NCBI GenBank assembly: GCA_019359375.1
Contig: JAHHHL010000020.1
Span: forward strand, 61,499 to 125,498
DNA: 64,000 bases
Source of the DNA: Lyngbya sp. HA4199-MV5
Lineage (GTDB): Bacteria; Cyanobacteriota; Cyanobacteriia; Leptolyngbyales; Leptolyngbyaceae
Direction of reading: 5' to 3'
Part shown: positions 53,993 to 62,964 of the stretch, in pieces
How positions within the stretch are numbered: the first letter of the stretch is position 1
Layout: the number at the start of each line of letters is the position of its first letter
Translations under genes and position numbers: made by a program
The notes under the pieces: model-generated
Databases searched by the model: none
Told to the model about the DNA's origin: nothing
Seen by the model: the letters and a program-made list of their open reading frames with translations, nothing else

Positions 53993-56494
53993 TCAACCTC
54001 TTCCAGCACGCGTACTTTCATCGAGTAATTGCTGCATCAACGCCTCCAGTTTGGCAACCTGAAAGCTCTTGCTCAACTCAAGCAATTGCTGGGTCAGAGG
54101 CATATATGCAGGATTCTGGTGTGCCAAACCAAGCGCGACCTCGGTTAGTTTTTTCAATCGCCCCTGTTGGGCTAACTGAAGCAACTGCTCTAGATCGGCT
54201 GATGGTGGCATCGTCAGGGGTATGGATGGAGTGAGCTTGTTTAATGAAGGCATGGATGCTTGCCTCTGTCCATAGCCTGAAGCCGATTGATAAATCCAGG
54301 TTAGCTGCAAGTGTTTGCGAAGCATTTGAAACAAGCCATCTGCCTGCATAGGTTTAGACAGAAAATCATCGCCGCCCGCATCTAAGCTCTGCTTTTGATC
54401 CATGCTAGAAACTGACGCTGAGGAAACAATGACAGGCACCGTTTTAAGCTGTTCAGACTGTCGAATCTGTTGCAGTAATTGGTAGCCATCCATCACGGGC
54501 ATCAGAATATCGGTGATGATGAGATTCGGTCTGATTTGCATGGCTTTCGTCAATCCATCCTGACCGTCTTCTGCTTCGACCACGGTGAAGCCCAATGGTT
54601 CCAGTAAGTTGACAATCACGGAGCGATTTTCCCATTTGTCGTCAACGATCAGTAGGGTTTGCCGCTCTCCTTGATAACCCATCAGTTGCTCTTCGGCGGG
54701 ATTGTTTGTCGCCTGTTGCCATTCGGTGGCGATCGGCAGTGCCACGTCAAAGAAAAAGGTACTGCCCACACCAGACTGACTTTGCACCTGAATGTGACTG
54801 CCCATCAGTTGCACGATCGTCTGACTAATCGCCAGACCTAACCCGGTACCTTCAGCATTTCGTTTTTGGTCGCTGACCTGTTCAAAGGGTTGAAAGATTT
54901 TTTCTAATGCTTCAGGGCTCATCCCAATCCCCGTATCGGTGATCTGGAACCGAAGAGTGATGGTTGACGGTTCAGAAGGCGATCGATCAACGAGAGAACC
55001 GTAATCAAGCCGTTCAACCTTAAACGTGACCATGCCCTCATCTGTAAATTTGACGGCATTGCCCAGTAGATTGATCAACACCTGCCGTATCCGTTTCTCA
55101 TCCACTTCAATGCCTTCTGGAAGGTTGACATCAGGTAGATACACAAAATCAATGCCTTTTTGCTCAGCGCGAATGCTCAAAATCTCAGCAATGCCCAGTA
55201 ACAATGCAGGCAGATGCACCTTATGAGGGTCTAATTCCAGCTTGCGTGCCTCAATTTTGGAAATATCCAAAATGTCATTAATCAGCGTTAACAAGTGGGA
55301 GCCACACTGATAGACAATATTGACCCCCTTGCGCTCTTTTTCGCCCCAACTTTGAGCGCGACTCAGGATTTGGGCATAGCCCAGAATGCCGTTCAGCGGC
55401 GTGCGAAGCTCATGGCTCATGTTTGCCAGAAAGTCACTCTTGGCACGACTCGCAACCTCAGCCGTTTCTTTCGATTGCTTCAAGGCGGCTGTCCGTTCCT
55501 CCACTTTAAACTCTAGCTCTTCATTGGCTCGCTCTAGCCGTGCTTTTACCTGTTCGCGCTCAATAATGACGGCTGAAAGGATCAGGGTTGTCACGGTGAC
55601 GGTGCCAATAAAGGCTTGCAAAAGCAGCAGGGATTCATTCAGGGTGCTGCGATTGAATGAACTCGTGCCTCGGATAGCACCCGCGATCGCCAGCGCCGAA
55701 ACCAACACGATCGCGATCGCAATAAACCGTTGCTCAGACCGAAAGGCTGACCACACTAGCAAGGGGATGAGCAAGTATTCAACCGGATAGCCAAAGCCAA
55801 ACGCAACGGTCGCTACACTTAATAGAACGCAAGCCCAGATGATAAATTCCAGGGTGAACGGAGGCGATCGAGGCGGTGCGGGCTGCCGTGCCGTAGCGGT
55901 TGTTTGATTGGCTGCATCGTTTCGCTTGATCAACCAATGCTCCACCCAAAACAACAACAGGGGGACAACAACCAGAACGCCAATAGTATCGCCCAGCCAG
56001 AACGTTAACCAGCTAACGATGTAGTTTTTGCTCTCAATGAAGCCACAAAAGTGCATGGTCGTCGCACCAAACGTCGGACTCACCATGCAGCTTAAAAGCT
56101 CAATACCCGTAAATTTAGTGACGTTTGGTGCATTGGTAAACGCTTGGTAAGACCCGATGAAGCGTTTGATGAGAAACGCACCCACCAACGCCTGTAACAC
56201 TGAGCCTGTAGCAATGCCAACCCCGGACGCGATCGACATTGATAGAATGCCTGTATTTGCCCACAGAGGCCACGTTGCCGCTACAACCGCTCCAAGCCAA
56301 ATACCCAACCAGGCTCGATAACCCACAAGCAATATGGCGGCAAGTGCAATGCCAGAAGGGGGGTAGACAGGGGTAATAAATCCAGGCGGAATCGCAAGAT
56401 ATTGCCCAAGTTTCGCCGTGAAATAGTAGACAAGCGCGATCGCAAAAACAAGCAGAATTTTGTTGGATCGATTGGAAAAGGCTAGCGAATCCAT
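53993..56494 (-). CDS. MASE1-domain hybrid histidine kinase
   Basis: An 833-residue membrane-bound sensor. The N-terminal MASE1 domain (~10-310) has about eight membrane segments ([39 protein letters not shown]). A coiled segment ([20 protein letters not shown]) leads to HisKA with His361 ([14 protein letters not shown]), HATPase ([22 protein letters not shown]) and a receiver with Asp662 ([13 protein letters not shown]). The C-terminal ~85 residues are helical and may be an HPt-like or docking segment, but no clear phospho-histidine motif is seen. The signal is unknown. It is followed 2 bp later by the receiver-kinase gene, forming one signalling operon. Confidence 0.93.
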   Translation of the reverse strand: MDSLAFSNRSNKILLVFAIALVYYFTAKLGQYLAIPPGFITPVYPPSGIALAAILLVGYRAWLGIWLGAVVAATWPLWANTGILSMSIASGVGIATGSVLQALVGAFLIKRFIGSYQAFTNAPNVTKFTGIELLSCMVSPTFGATTMHFCGFIESKNYIVSWLTFWLGDTIGVLVVVPLLLFWVEHWLIKRNDAANQTTATARQPAPPRSPPFTLEFIIWACVLLSVATVAFGFGYPVEYLLIPLLVWSAFRSEQRFIAIAIVLVSALAIAGAIRGTSSFNRSTLNESLLLLQAFIGTVTVTTLILSAVIIEREQVKARLERANEELEFKVEERTAALKQSKETAEVASRAKSDFLANMSHELRTPLNGILGYAQILSRAQSWGEKERKGVNIVYQCGSHLLTLINDILDISKIEARKLELDPHKVHLPALLLGIAEILSIRAEQKGIDFVYLPDVNLPEGIEVDEKRIRQVLINLLGNAVKFTDEGMVTFKVERLDYGSLVDRSPSEPSTITLRFQITDTGIGMSPEALEKIFQPFEQVSDQKRNAEGTGLGLAISQTIVQLMGSHIQVQSQSGVGSTFFFDVALPIATEWQQATNNPAEEQLMGYQGERQTLLIVDDKWENRSVIVNLLEPLGFTVVEAEDGQDGLTKAMQIRPNLIITDILMPVMDGYQLLQQIRQSEQLKTVPVIVSSASVSSMDQKQSLDAGGDDFLSKPMQADGLFQMLRKHLQLTWIYQSASGYGQRQASMPSLNKLTPSIPLTMPPSADLEQLLQLAQQGRLKKLTEVALGLAHQNPAYMPLTQQLLELSKSFQVAKLEALMQQLLDESTRAGRG

Positions 56495-57136
56495 GTGAGC
56501 AAAATCTGAAGTATAAAAGGTTAAGCCATTTGCGGTCAGATCTTAAACTGCCCAGATTCAGCGGTGATAGAGCGACACCCATTAGTAAAAATGGCGATCA
56601 AGTCGCCAAAAAAGAAACCGCCGCGTGGAATTGTGTCTGCCTGGGACAACTGTGAAGCTCGATCGAGAGGAGAGCCATTTAGCATCAATTCACGCTCAGT
56701 ATTCCCGTCAAGTCTGTATGAGTAACACTCATTGCCCAAGCCAAAGATCAAACGTGCTCAAGCAAGTGTCAAATATGCTCAGAGGATGTTTGAAAAGCAT
56801 GGTCAGCAGCGGATGAGGAGCGGATGAAACGGATCGTTCACGACGTTAAGCCAGCATGACTCACCGTAACCTCTGCCTTTCGATCCATTACCAACTGCTT
56901 TGACACTTTTCAGACACCCTCTAAATACCGCTGTAGGTTGAGGGATAAATAACTACTGCAAACCTGCCAACGATGCACAACATTTTCTTTGCTCACAGTC
57001 TGATTAAGAATACATTGTTTGTTAAAACAAACTGTTAAAATTTGCTTTGCTGGAACTTTTTTAGCTAACGCAGTGTCAAGTGCCTGGTATAAGATCTGTT
57101 CCCTATTCTGTTCTCTATAATGAGGTTGTTTTAAAT
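56495..57136. other. Divergent noncoding region
   Basis: About 640 bp between the MASE1 kinase gene and the small secreted protein gene. Short frames on both strands overlap and look spurious. GTTTGTTAAAACAAAC (57017-57032) is an inverted repeat close to the downstream gene and could be an operator. Otherwise nothing distinct is visible. Confidence 0.55.
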
Positions 57137-57469
57137 ATGCACTTATTTCCTATCTCTTTTATAACCGCGCTCTTCCTGGCAACGACAACGCTAGCAGCTA
57201 ATGCACAGGCATCGTATCCCAAAAAAGTTGTGGCTCAATATGTTGAAGACTGTACTGCCGGACGAGGCAATCAAGCGCGTGTAGTTTGTACCTGCATCAT
57301 TAATGGCATTCAAGCAAAATACACCTATGAGGAATTTCAAATTCTCAACAGCCAAATTAGCCAGATTGGGAAGGTGCCAGCCAGATTGAACAACATTATT
57401 AAAGCGTGTAAAGCAAACCCAAATTCGTTTCAGGTTCAACTTAGGAAGACTAGAAGGAGCAGTACATAA
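57137..57469 (+). CDS. Small secreted protein with four cysteines
   Basis: The 110-residue product has a signal peptide (ITALFLATTTLAANAQA, cleavage near residue 24). The mature part carries four cysteines (YVEDCTAGRG, VVCTCIINGIQ, IIKACKANP), likely two disulfides, and a basic C-terminus (LRKTRRSST). QAKYTYEEFQILNSQISQIG is a helical segment. I do not recognise the family. The ATG at 57137 begins directly at the signal peptide; upstream codons in frame are not plausible. A MITE follows 17 bp after the stop. Confidence 0.7.
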   Translation: MHLFPISFITALFLATTTLAANAQASYPKKVVAQYVEDCTAGRGNQARVVCTCIINGIQAKYTYEEFQILNSQISQIGKVPARLNNIIKACKANPNSFQVQLRKTRRSST

Positions 57470-57485
57470 AACGCTTTTTAAGCTT

Positions 57486-57640
57486 ATACCAACTCTCTTT
57501 AAAGATGCACAGAATGCAGGTTGGGTAGAACAGGGGAAACCCAACGAGCGACTAATTTTGTTGGGTTACCCTGCGGGAAGCAAGCTACGTTTGACTCAAC
57601 TCAACCTACATCTCTATGCACGTTCACATGGAATTGGTAT
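57486..57640. repeat. MITE-like element with ATACCAAYTC ends
   Basis: The left end ATACCAACTCTCTTTAAAGA and the reverse complement of the right end, ATACCAATTCCATGTGAACG, are similar, and the similarity continues to GCAGGTTGGGT / GTAGGTTGAGT, giving imperfect inverted repeats of about 40 bp. The right edge lies against the stop codon of the adjacent minus-strand gene. This type of element (ATACCAATTCTC ends) is recurrent in cyanobacteria. Confidence 0.8.
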
Positions 57641-59040
57641 TAAACGTTTTCGTCTTCTTTGATGGAGGCAACTGTTTGGTCAGGTTCATCGCCTCGTCGG
57701 TTATGCCCCTTCCAGGTTGCTGATTTACTGGAGCGAATGATGACAATACGGGAGTTGCCAGGTTTGCATTCTTCTTTATCGTCCTGACTACCACCCTCTA
57801 GTTTGGTAATGGTATCTTTCGCTAGCCGTTCACTGAAGCCAACCACAAACGCTACGGAGAAGAGAAAAAAAGCAGCTTTCGTCTCCGGATTGTCAGACGC
57901 TTTGATAGTAGCATCCGCATTAGGAGACTTACTCGTTTCAGGGATAAGCGGTGTGCTGACAACACCGGAGTTGATAAATGACAAGAACAGAACGCCAAAA
58001 GACGCACCAATAACAGGTTTGAAAAAGCCAATGAAGATAGGGGTTAGCCGATCGCAATACGCCTCTTGATCATACGATTTACCAATCACACGAATCAGAA
58101 TGCTCACAATACTGCCTAACGTCCCTGCGGCTGCCACCCAAAGGATTTGACTAAGCGTTTTTGAGACTCCAAGATCGATGCTAGATAGGATGTTTTGTAA
58201 TAAAGAAGGGTGTCTTGTAACCTGAGAAATTTCTTGCTGACTTTCAATCCTCAGAGCATCCGCCTGTGCCTCTCTCGCTCTTCGCTCCAGATCGGTTATG
58301 GTGGCAGCATTAGCAACAAAGATGCGGTCTGATGTCACTCCAACCTTATCAGCATTCAACAGTATAGAAGACGATTTTTGCGATCTTAGCGTTTCTATTT
58401 GGGTGCGAAGCTCTTCGACTTCTTTATTCTTTTTATCAATGGCAGCTTCAACTGCCCTAGTATCAGCATTAGAACTATAGGCGGCATATTGAATGAGCGC
58501 CAGTGAAAAAAGTCCGCCAAAGATAATAATGAATGACCAGGACAAGCCATAAATCACGCTGAGCCGTACCGACTTTGAATGCCAGATGTAAAAGAATTGG
58601 TTGACGATCAATCCGATGGCTGGTGAATGCTCATGCCTGATGACCTCTTTTTCAACATCAAGTCGGATTTGCCGGGTGAACTCTTTGCTGAGTCGTTTCT
58701 GGAATAAAGAGGATAGTGCAACTTCAAGTGAACAGATCAAACTATTTAAACCAGCAATTTTTTTGTGATGCTCAGATTCCAACACTAAGCGCTCAATTCT
58801 TTGTAGTAAAACCGCAATTTTGGGGATCTCAGTCTGTAAGTTTTCAGGTAAATCTGTTTGATCAAACTCTCTCACTTCCTGAGCAATCTTTTCCCTTAAT
58901 TGCTTCAGATTTTCTAGAACCGATGCTTGCGTGTGTGCGGAGGGTACAGCCGTTAGTTTGATCTCTGCATGACCATTCATTTGTTGAACAGGAGTCGTGG
59001 GCTGATTCTGTTGAGCAGTCTCTTCGTGCTGAGAAGCCAT
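57640..59040 (-). CDS. Membrane protein with coiled-coil head, unknown function
   Basis: A 466-residue protein I do not recognise. The N-terminal ~150 residues are soluble and helical (ASVLENLKQLREKIAQEVRE). A first membrane segment is at ~175-200 (YGLSWSFIIIFGGLFSLALI), then a coiled coil of ~80 residues (AIDKKNKEVEELRTQIETLR; DLERRAREAQADALRIESQQ), then three further membrane segments (ILWVAAAGTLGSIVSILIRV, GFFKPVIGASFGVLFLSFIN, AAFFLFSVAFVVGFSERLAK) and a charged tail. The coiled coil is probably periplasmic. The last codon, the TAA stop, coincides with a MITE edge. Confidence 0.8.
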   Translation of the reverse strand: MASQHEETAQQNQPTTPVQQMNGHAEIKLTAVPSAHTQASVLENLKQLREKIAQEVREFDQTDLPENLQTEIPKIAVLLQRIERLVLESEHHKKIAGLNSLICSLEVALSSLFQKRLSKEFTRQIRLDVEKEVIRHEHSPAIGLIVNQFFYIWHSKSVRLSVIYGLSWSFIIIFGGLFSLALIQYAAYSSNADTRAVEAAIDKKNKEVEELRTQIETLRSQKSSSILLNADKVGVTSDRIFVANAATITDLERRAREAQADALRIESQQEISQVTRHPSLLQNILSSIDLGVSKTLSQILWVAAAGTLGSIVSILIRVIGKSYDQEAYCDRLTPIFIGFFKPVIGASFGVLFLSFINSGVVSTPLIPETSKSPNADATIKASDNPETKAAFFLFSVAFVVGFSERLAKDTITKLEGGSQDDKEECKPGNSRIVIIRSSKSATWKGHNRRGDEPDQTVASIKEDENV

Positions 59041-59215
59041 TAAAAGCCTCCATTGCCTGGTTGAAGTGAAGCATCTTTAGGCTGAACGATCGCCCCTTAA
59101 TGCTTGTTTAAACGGTCGATCGGATTATGCTTATTCTGACGCGAGAACGAAATTTTGATGGTACCCGTTTAGGGTAGTTTGCATTCAGCCTACCCCAGGT
59201 ACTGACCTCATACTT

Positions 59216-60763
59216 CTACTGTTGTCTCTTATTTTTGCCGCTTTGTTCCCCTTCATGCCACGCGATCGCCGCTTGCCGAATCGTCTCCAGTTCCTCTGAA
59301 TCCATTTTGTCGAGATTTTTGAGGATAAAGCTCATGCGTCCCTGGGTAGTGAGTTTGGCACGGTGGCGATCGAGAAAATCCCAGTAGAAGAAATTGAAGG
59401 GGCAAGCTTTTTCACCTGTACGTGCTCTGGGATTGTAGACGCACTTGCCACAATAATTGCTCATTTTGTTGATGTAGTTGGCAGAGGCAGCATAGGGTTT
59501 GGATGCCAGCACGCCTCCATCGGCAAATTGCCCCATGCCAATTACGTTCGTTTGCATCACCCAATCGTAAGCATCCACAAACGCCGCATGGAACCAATCT
59601 TCGATCGCCTGGGGTGAAATGCCTGCAATGAGCGCAAAGTTGTTTAGCACCATCAGGCGTTGAATGTGATGGGCATAGCCCGTTTCCTTGACCTGCGTGA
59701 GAATTTGATGGAGGCAGTTCATCGACGTGTCGCCCGTCCAGTAAAAGTCAGGGAGCGGTTGGGTATGCTGAAACCAATTGCGCTCTGGATAGTCGTCGCT
59801 CATGTAGGTGTAGATGCCGTGCATGTACTCTCGCCAGCCCAACACCTGCCGAATGAAGCCTTCCACACTATTGAGGCTCCAGGTGTCTTGATGGTCGAGG
59901 TACGCTTGCTCGGCGGCTTCAATGACTTCGATCGGCTGTAGCAGTCCCAGATTAAGGTAAGGCGACAGCATCGCATGCCACATCGTCACTTCACCTGTCA
60001 CCATCGCATCCTGATAAGGTCCAAAATCAGAAAGCCGCATGGTGATGAAAAACTGCAAGACCTGGAGCGCCTGCTCACGCGTGACTGCCCATTGAAACGG
60101 CTCGCTTTGCCAATACTGCTGATTCGTTTTGAAGCGATCGCTCTGCTTGACCCAGGTAATGACTTCCTGCGTGATGGCATCGGGTTCAAACCAGAGGGCT
60201 TCGGGTAGCGTTAGTTTGCCTTTGGGCGGCTTGCGGTTTTCCTGGTCAAAGTTCCAGCGACCACCAACGGGCTGCTTCCCTGCCATCAGAATGTTGCAGC
60301 GACGACGACCTTCACGGTAGAAGTCTTCCATCACCAGGCGTTTGCGATCGCCTGCCCATTTCCGAAAGTCTGCCTCACTCCAGATAAAGTGATTGTTCGG
60401 CACCAACGTAACGGTGCAAGGGAGCTGGAAGGATTCGATGAAACGAGCAAACGGGCGATCGTTCGGCACCATCACCCTCAGTTCCGTGATGTGATAGGTT
60501 TCAATCCAGGCTTTTAAGGGCTTTAAAAAGTCCTCTGCCTGCTGATAGGTGACAGTCCATCCGGCTTGCCTGAGTTCTGCCGCGAAGTGCCGCATTGCCG
60601 ACCACACCAGCACCAGCTTTTGCAGATGATAGGGACGTTCCTGCACATGATGCAGCGATTCGATCAAAATGACTGGCGTGTGCGATCGCTCCTCCACACA
60701 ACTTTGCAACGCTGCTTGCTCTGCCCAAAGCTGATCACCCAACACCCAAATGCCGATCGTCAT
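59216..60763 (-). CDS. phrB: FeS-type bacterial cryptochrome/photolyase (PhrB/CryB class)
   Basis: A 515-residue flavoprotein of the FeS-BCP group (formerly 'deoxyribodipyrimidine photolyase-related'). These use FAD, a lumazine antenna and a [4Fe-4S] cluster, and Agrobacterium PhrB repairs (6-4) photoproducts. The four cluster cysteines Cys350 (DTSMNCLHQ), Cys438, Cys441 and Cys454 (NYCGKC, then GEKACPFNF) have exactly the PhrB spacing and numbering I recall. FAD-binding features include MWHAMLSPYLNLGLLQP and DAYDWVMQTNVIGMGQFADG. The N-terminal antenna domain starts GIWVLGDQLW. Full length; the ATG at 60763 is the only good start. Confidence 0.95.
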   Translation of the reverse strand: MTIGIWVLGDQLWAEQAALQSCVEERSHTPVILIESLHHVQERPYHLQKLVLVWSAMRHFAAELRQAGWTVTYQQAEDFLKPLKAWIETYHITELRVMVPNDRPFARFIESFQLPCTVTLVPNNHFIWSEADFRKWAGDRKRLVMEDFYREGRRRCNILMAGKQPVGGRWNFDQENRKPPKGKLTLPEALWFEPDAITQEVITWVKQSDRFKTNQQYWQSEPFQWAVTREQALQVLQFFITMRLSDFGPYQDAMVTGEVTMWHAMLSPYLNLGLLQPIEVIEAAEQAYLDHQDTWSLNSVEGFIRQVLGWREYMHGIYTYMSDDYPERNWFQHTQPLPDFYWTGDTSMNCLHQILTQVKETGYAHHIQRLMVLNNFALIAGISPQAIEDWFHAAFVDAYDWVMQTNVIGMGQFADGGVLASKPYAASANYINKMSNYCGKCVYNPRARTGEKACPFNFFYWDFLDRHRAKLTTQGRMSFILKNLDKMDSEELETIRQAAIAWHEGEQSGKNKRQQ

Positions 60764-60829
60764 TTGCTATCTCTGCCTCAAACGATGATGTGGAATAGCT
60801 GTGATCAGGCAATCTATACAAAATAGCCC

Positions 60830-61084
60830 TTAGTCGCTCTCCACAGGCTTGTTAGGATGCGGGGTAGATGCAGAAAACTGCTGTTCTCGTGTCGCTCTCA
60901 TTAAAAACCGTAGTGCTTCGTTGACAGCATCAGCACTCGGAAACATCGCTGCTACATCAGGTTCCAGCCGAATGATCGTTCCGCCAAAGCTTTTTCGTCC
61001 AGCACCCAACGATCTGACGCTTAAACTCTTCAGATCGTATTCTGGACGCAGTTCATCTTCCAAGTCTGGATTATCCTTCTTCAT
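60830..61084 (-). CDS. brnA: BrnA antitoxin of a BrnT/BrnA pair
   Basis: The 84-residue protein is the antitoxin partner of BrnT. It shows a helical C-terminal half (VNEALRFLMRATREQQF) and a polar N-terminus (MKKDNPDLEDELRPEYDLKS); the DNA-binding ribbon-helix-helix part is weakly visible. Its start codon (61082-61084) lies inside the end of brnT, an overlap of 14 bp that fits translational coupling. BrnA neutralises BrnT and represses the operon. The identification rests mainly on the clear BrnT upstream. Confidence 0.82.
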   Translation of the reverse strand: MKKDNPDLEDELRPEYDLKSLSVRSLGAGRKSFGGTIIRLEPDVAAMFPSADAVNEALRFLMRATREQQFSASTPHPNKPVESD

Positions 61085-61343
61085 AGGCTTCCCGCTCAGC
61101 TCTGGTAACTTCTCTGGCACTAATGAGGCGAATAATATTGCTTCTCTCCTTATACGAAACCAGCAACAGCCGCCCTCGATTTGACACCCCAATTCTAAGA
61201 TACCGCTCTTCCTTCTTAGAGTGGTCGGGGTCGTAGAAGTCAACATAGAGCGGATCATCGAAAATCGTCTTCGCTTCCTCAAACCCAATACCATGCTTGG
61301 ATAGATTGCTATCTGCTTTGTTTTTGTCCCAATCAAACGTCAT
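61071..61343 (-). CDS. brnT: BrnT toxin (DUF497)
   Basis: The 90-residue BrnT-type type II toxin is a RelE-like ribonuclease. The family signature is clear: MTFDWDKNKADSNLSKHGIG, FEEAKTIFDDP, then ERYLRIGVSNRGRLLLVSYK and the C-terminal IRLISAREVTRAEREAYEEG. BrnT cleaves RNA and arrests growth until bound by BrnA. The order toxin-antitoxin with a short overlap is as in Brucella BrnTA. Probably maintained as a stress or mobile-element-linked module. Confidence 0.93.
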   Translation of the reverse strand: MTFDWDKNKADSNLSKHGIGFEEAKTIFDDPLYVDFYDPDHSKKEERYLRIGVSNRGRLLLVSYKERSNIIRLISAREVTRAEREAYEEG

Positions 61344-61537
61344 ACCTTTGTATGGTGGCTCTCACCCAAACGTGTTGCTCCCAGCAGACCCAACAGGCTT
61401 ATGATCGTCCTCTGCCGATCGATTGTCCCAGTCGTTCAAGCGACTCCGCAAGCTCTACACCCCACACTCCACACCCCACGCCCTATCCCCCACACCTCTC
61501 TCACGCCATAATGAACTAACCGCACCATCCGCTACCC

Positions 61538-62860
61538 ATGACCACCAACCCCAAAATTATTGTTCTGGACGACGATCCTACAGGGTCGCAAACGGTTCAC
61601 AGTTGCCTATTGTTGATGCAGTGGGATGTGGAAACGTTGCGGCTGGGGTTGGCAGACGACGCGCCAATTTTTTTCGTGCTGACGAATACGCGGGCATTAA
61701 CCGCAGAAAAAGCCGCAGCCGTGACGCGAGAGGTGTGCCGTAACCTGAAGGACGCGATCGCCCTCGAACAGATCCATGATTTTTTGGTGGTCAGTCGATC
61801 GGATTCCACCCTGCGCGGACATTACCCGATCGAAACCGATGTCATTGCAGAAGAACTGGGTCCGTTTGATGCTCACTTTCTCACACCAGCCTTTTTTGAA
61901 GGCGGACGCACGACGAAAGACAGCATTCATTACCTCAAGGTCAATGGGGTAGATACGCCTGTGCATGAAACCGAGTTTGCACGCGACTCGGTGTTTGGCT
62001 ACCACCACAGCTATTTGCCTGACTATGTGGCAGAGAAAACAGGCGGTAAGATTGCTGCCGATCGGGTCAAACGCTTTCTGCTGAAAGACATCCAGGCGGG
62101 TGTGCTCGATCGCCTGCTGCAACTGCACAACAACAAATGTGGCGTAGTGGATGCGGTGGTACAGGCAGATCTCAATCGTTTTGCGGTGGATGTGCTGGCG
62201 GCAGCATCTCAAGGCAAACGGTTTCTCTTTCGCAGTGCCGCAAGCTTGTTGACCGCATTGGCAGCGCTGCCTCCCCAGCCGATCGCCCCAGAAGCGATGG
62301 CACAATACGTTCGTCACGGTAAGCCCGGTGCCATCATTGTTGGCTCTCATGTTAAAAAAACAACCGAACAGCTAGAACAATTGCTGGCACAACCGGGGAT
62401 CGTGGGCGTTGAGTTGGTGATCGCCCGGTTATTGGAGAATATGGAGGAGGCGCGATCGGCTCTCCTTGGCGAAGCCGTTCAAGCCATCAACGCAGCCCAC
62501 ACCGCAGGCAAAACACCCGTCGTCTACACCAGTCGGCAAGAACTCACCTTTGACGATGTGCAAACCCGACTCGACTTTGGTGAAGCCGTCTCGAACCTGT
62601 TGATGGATATCATTCGTCATTTACCCGACGACATCGGCTTCCTCATCAGCAAAGGCGGCATCACCTCCAACGACACCCTCAGCAACGGGTTAGCCCTCAG
62701 AACCGCTCGTCTGTTAGGTCAAGTCCTCCCAGGCGTATCGATGGTGCGAACCCCCTCCAACCATCCGCAGTTTCCAGACCTGCCCGTTGTGCTCTTCCCC
62801 GGTAACGTCGGCGATGCGAATGCGCTAGCAACCGTCTATCAGCGCTTAAATAGGGGATAG
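61538..62860 (+). CDS. Four-carbon acid sugar kinase family protein (DUF1537)
   Basis: A 440-residue ATP-dependent kinase of the OtnK/DtnK (DUF1537) family, which phosphorylates four-carbon acid sugars such as D-threonate, L-threonate or D-erythronate. The N-terminal DDDPTGSQTVHS motif and SRSDSTLRGHYPIETDVIAE mark the first domain. The C-terminal domain has ISKGGITSNDTL and a PGVSMVR segment, typical of the ATP-binding part. The gene downstream encodes a GarR-type reductase, a frequent partner in acid-sugar pathways, 104 bp away with a CACCCTACACCC repeat in between. The substrate is not predictable by eye. Confidence 0.88.
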   Translation: MTTNPKIIVLDDDPTGSQTVHSCLLLMQWDVETLRLGLADDAPIFFVLTNTRALTAEKAAAVTREVCRNLKDAIALEQIHDFLVVSRSDSTLRGHYPIETDVIAEELGPFDAHFLTPAFFEGGRTTKDSIHYLKVNGVDTPVHETEFARDSVFGYHHSYLPDYVAEKTGGKIAADRVKRFLLKDIQAGVLDRLLQLHNNKCGVVDAVVQADLNRFAVDVLAAASQGKRFLFRSAASLLTALAALPPQPIAPEAMAQYVRHGKPGAIIVGSHVKKTTEQLEQLLAQPGIVGVELVIARLLENMEEARSALLGEAVQAINAAHTAGKTPVVYTSRQELTFDDVQTRLDFGEAVSNLLMDIIRHLPDDIGFLISKGGITSNDTLSNGLALRTARLLGQVLPGVSMVRTPSNHPQFPDLPVVLFPGNVGDANALATVYQRLNRG

Positions 62861-62885
62861 GGGACAGCGTATAAGCAGTTTTTGT

Positions 62886-62960
62886 TCCACACCCTACACC
62901 CCACACCCTACACCCCACACCCTATACCCCTCCTCACTCCTCACCCCTCACCCCTCACCT
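62886..62960. repeat. ACACCCCACACCCT tandem repeats
   Basis: Imperfect units of CACACCCTACACCCC (62888-62930) followed by CTCACTCCTCACCCCTCAC units fill the spacer between the kinase and reductase genes and reach to within a few bases of the reductase start codon. Confidence 0.75.
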
Positions 62961-62964
62961 CCCT

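Noticed and set aside
61085..61336. Upstream extension of brnA in the same frame
   Set aside because: It lies entirely across brnT in another frame; the brnT reading matches a known family and the antitoxin start at 61084 fits an overlap.
61697..62350. 217-codon minus-strand frame inside the DUF1537 gene
   Set aside because: Antisense shadow of a well-supported gene; Cys/His-rich random sequence.
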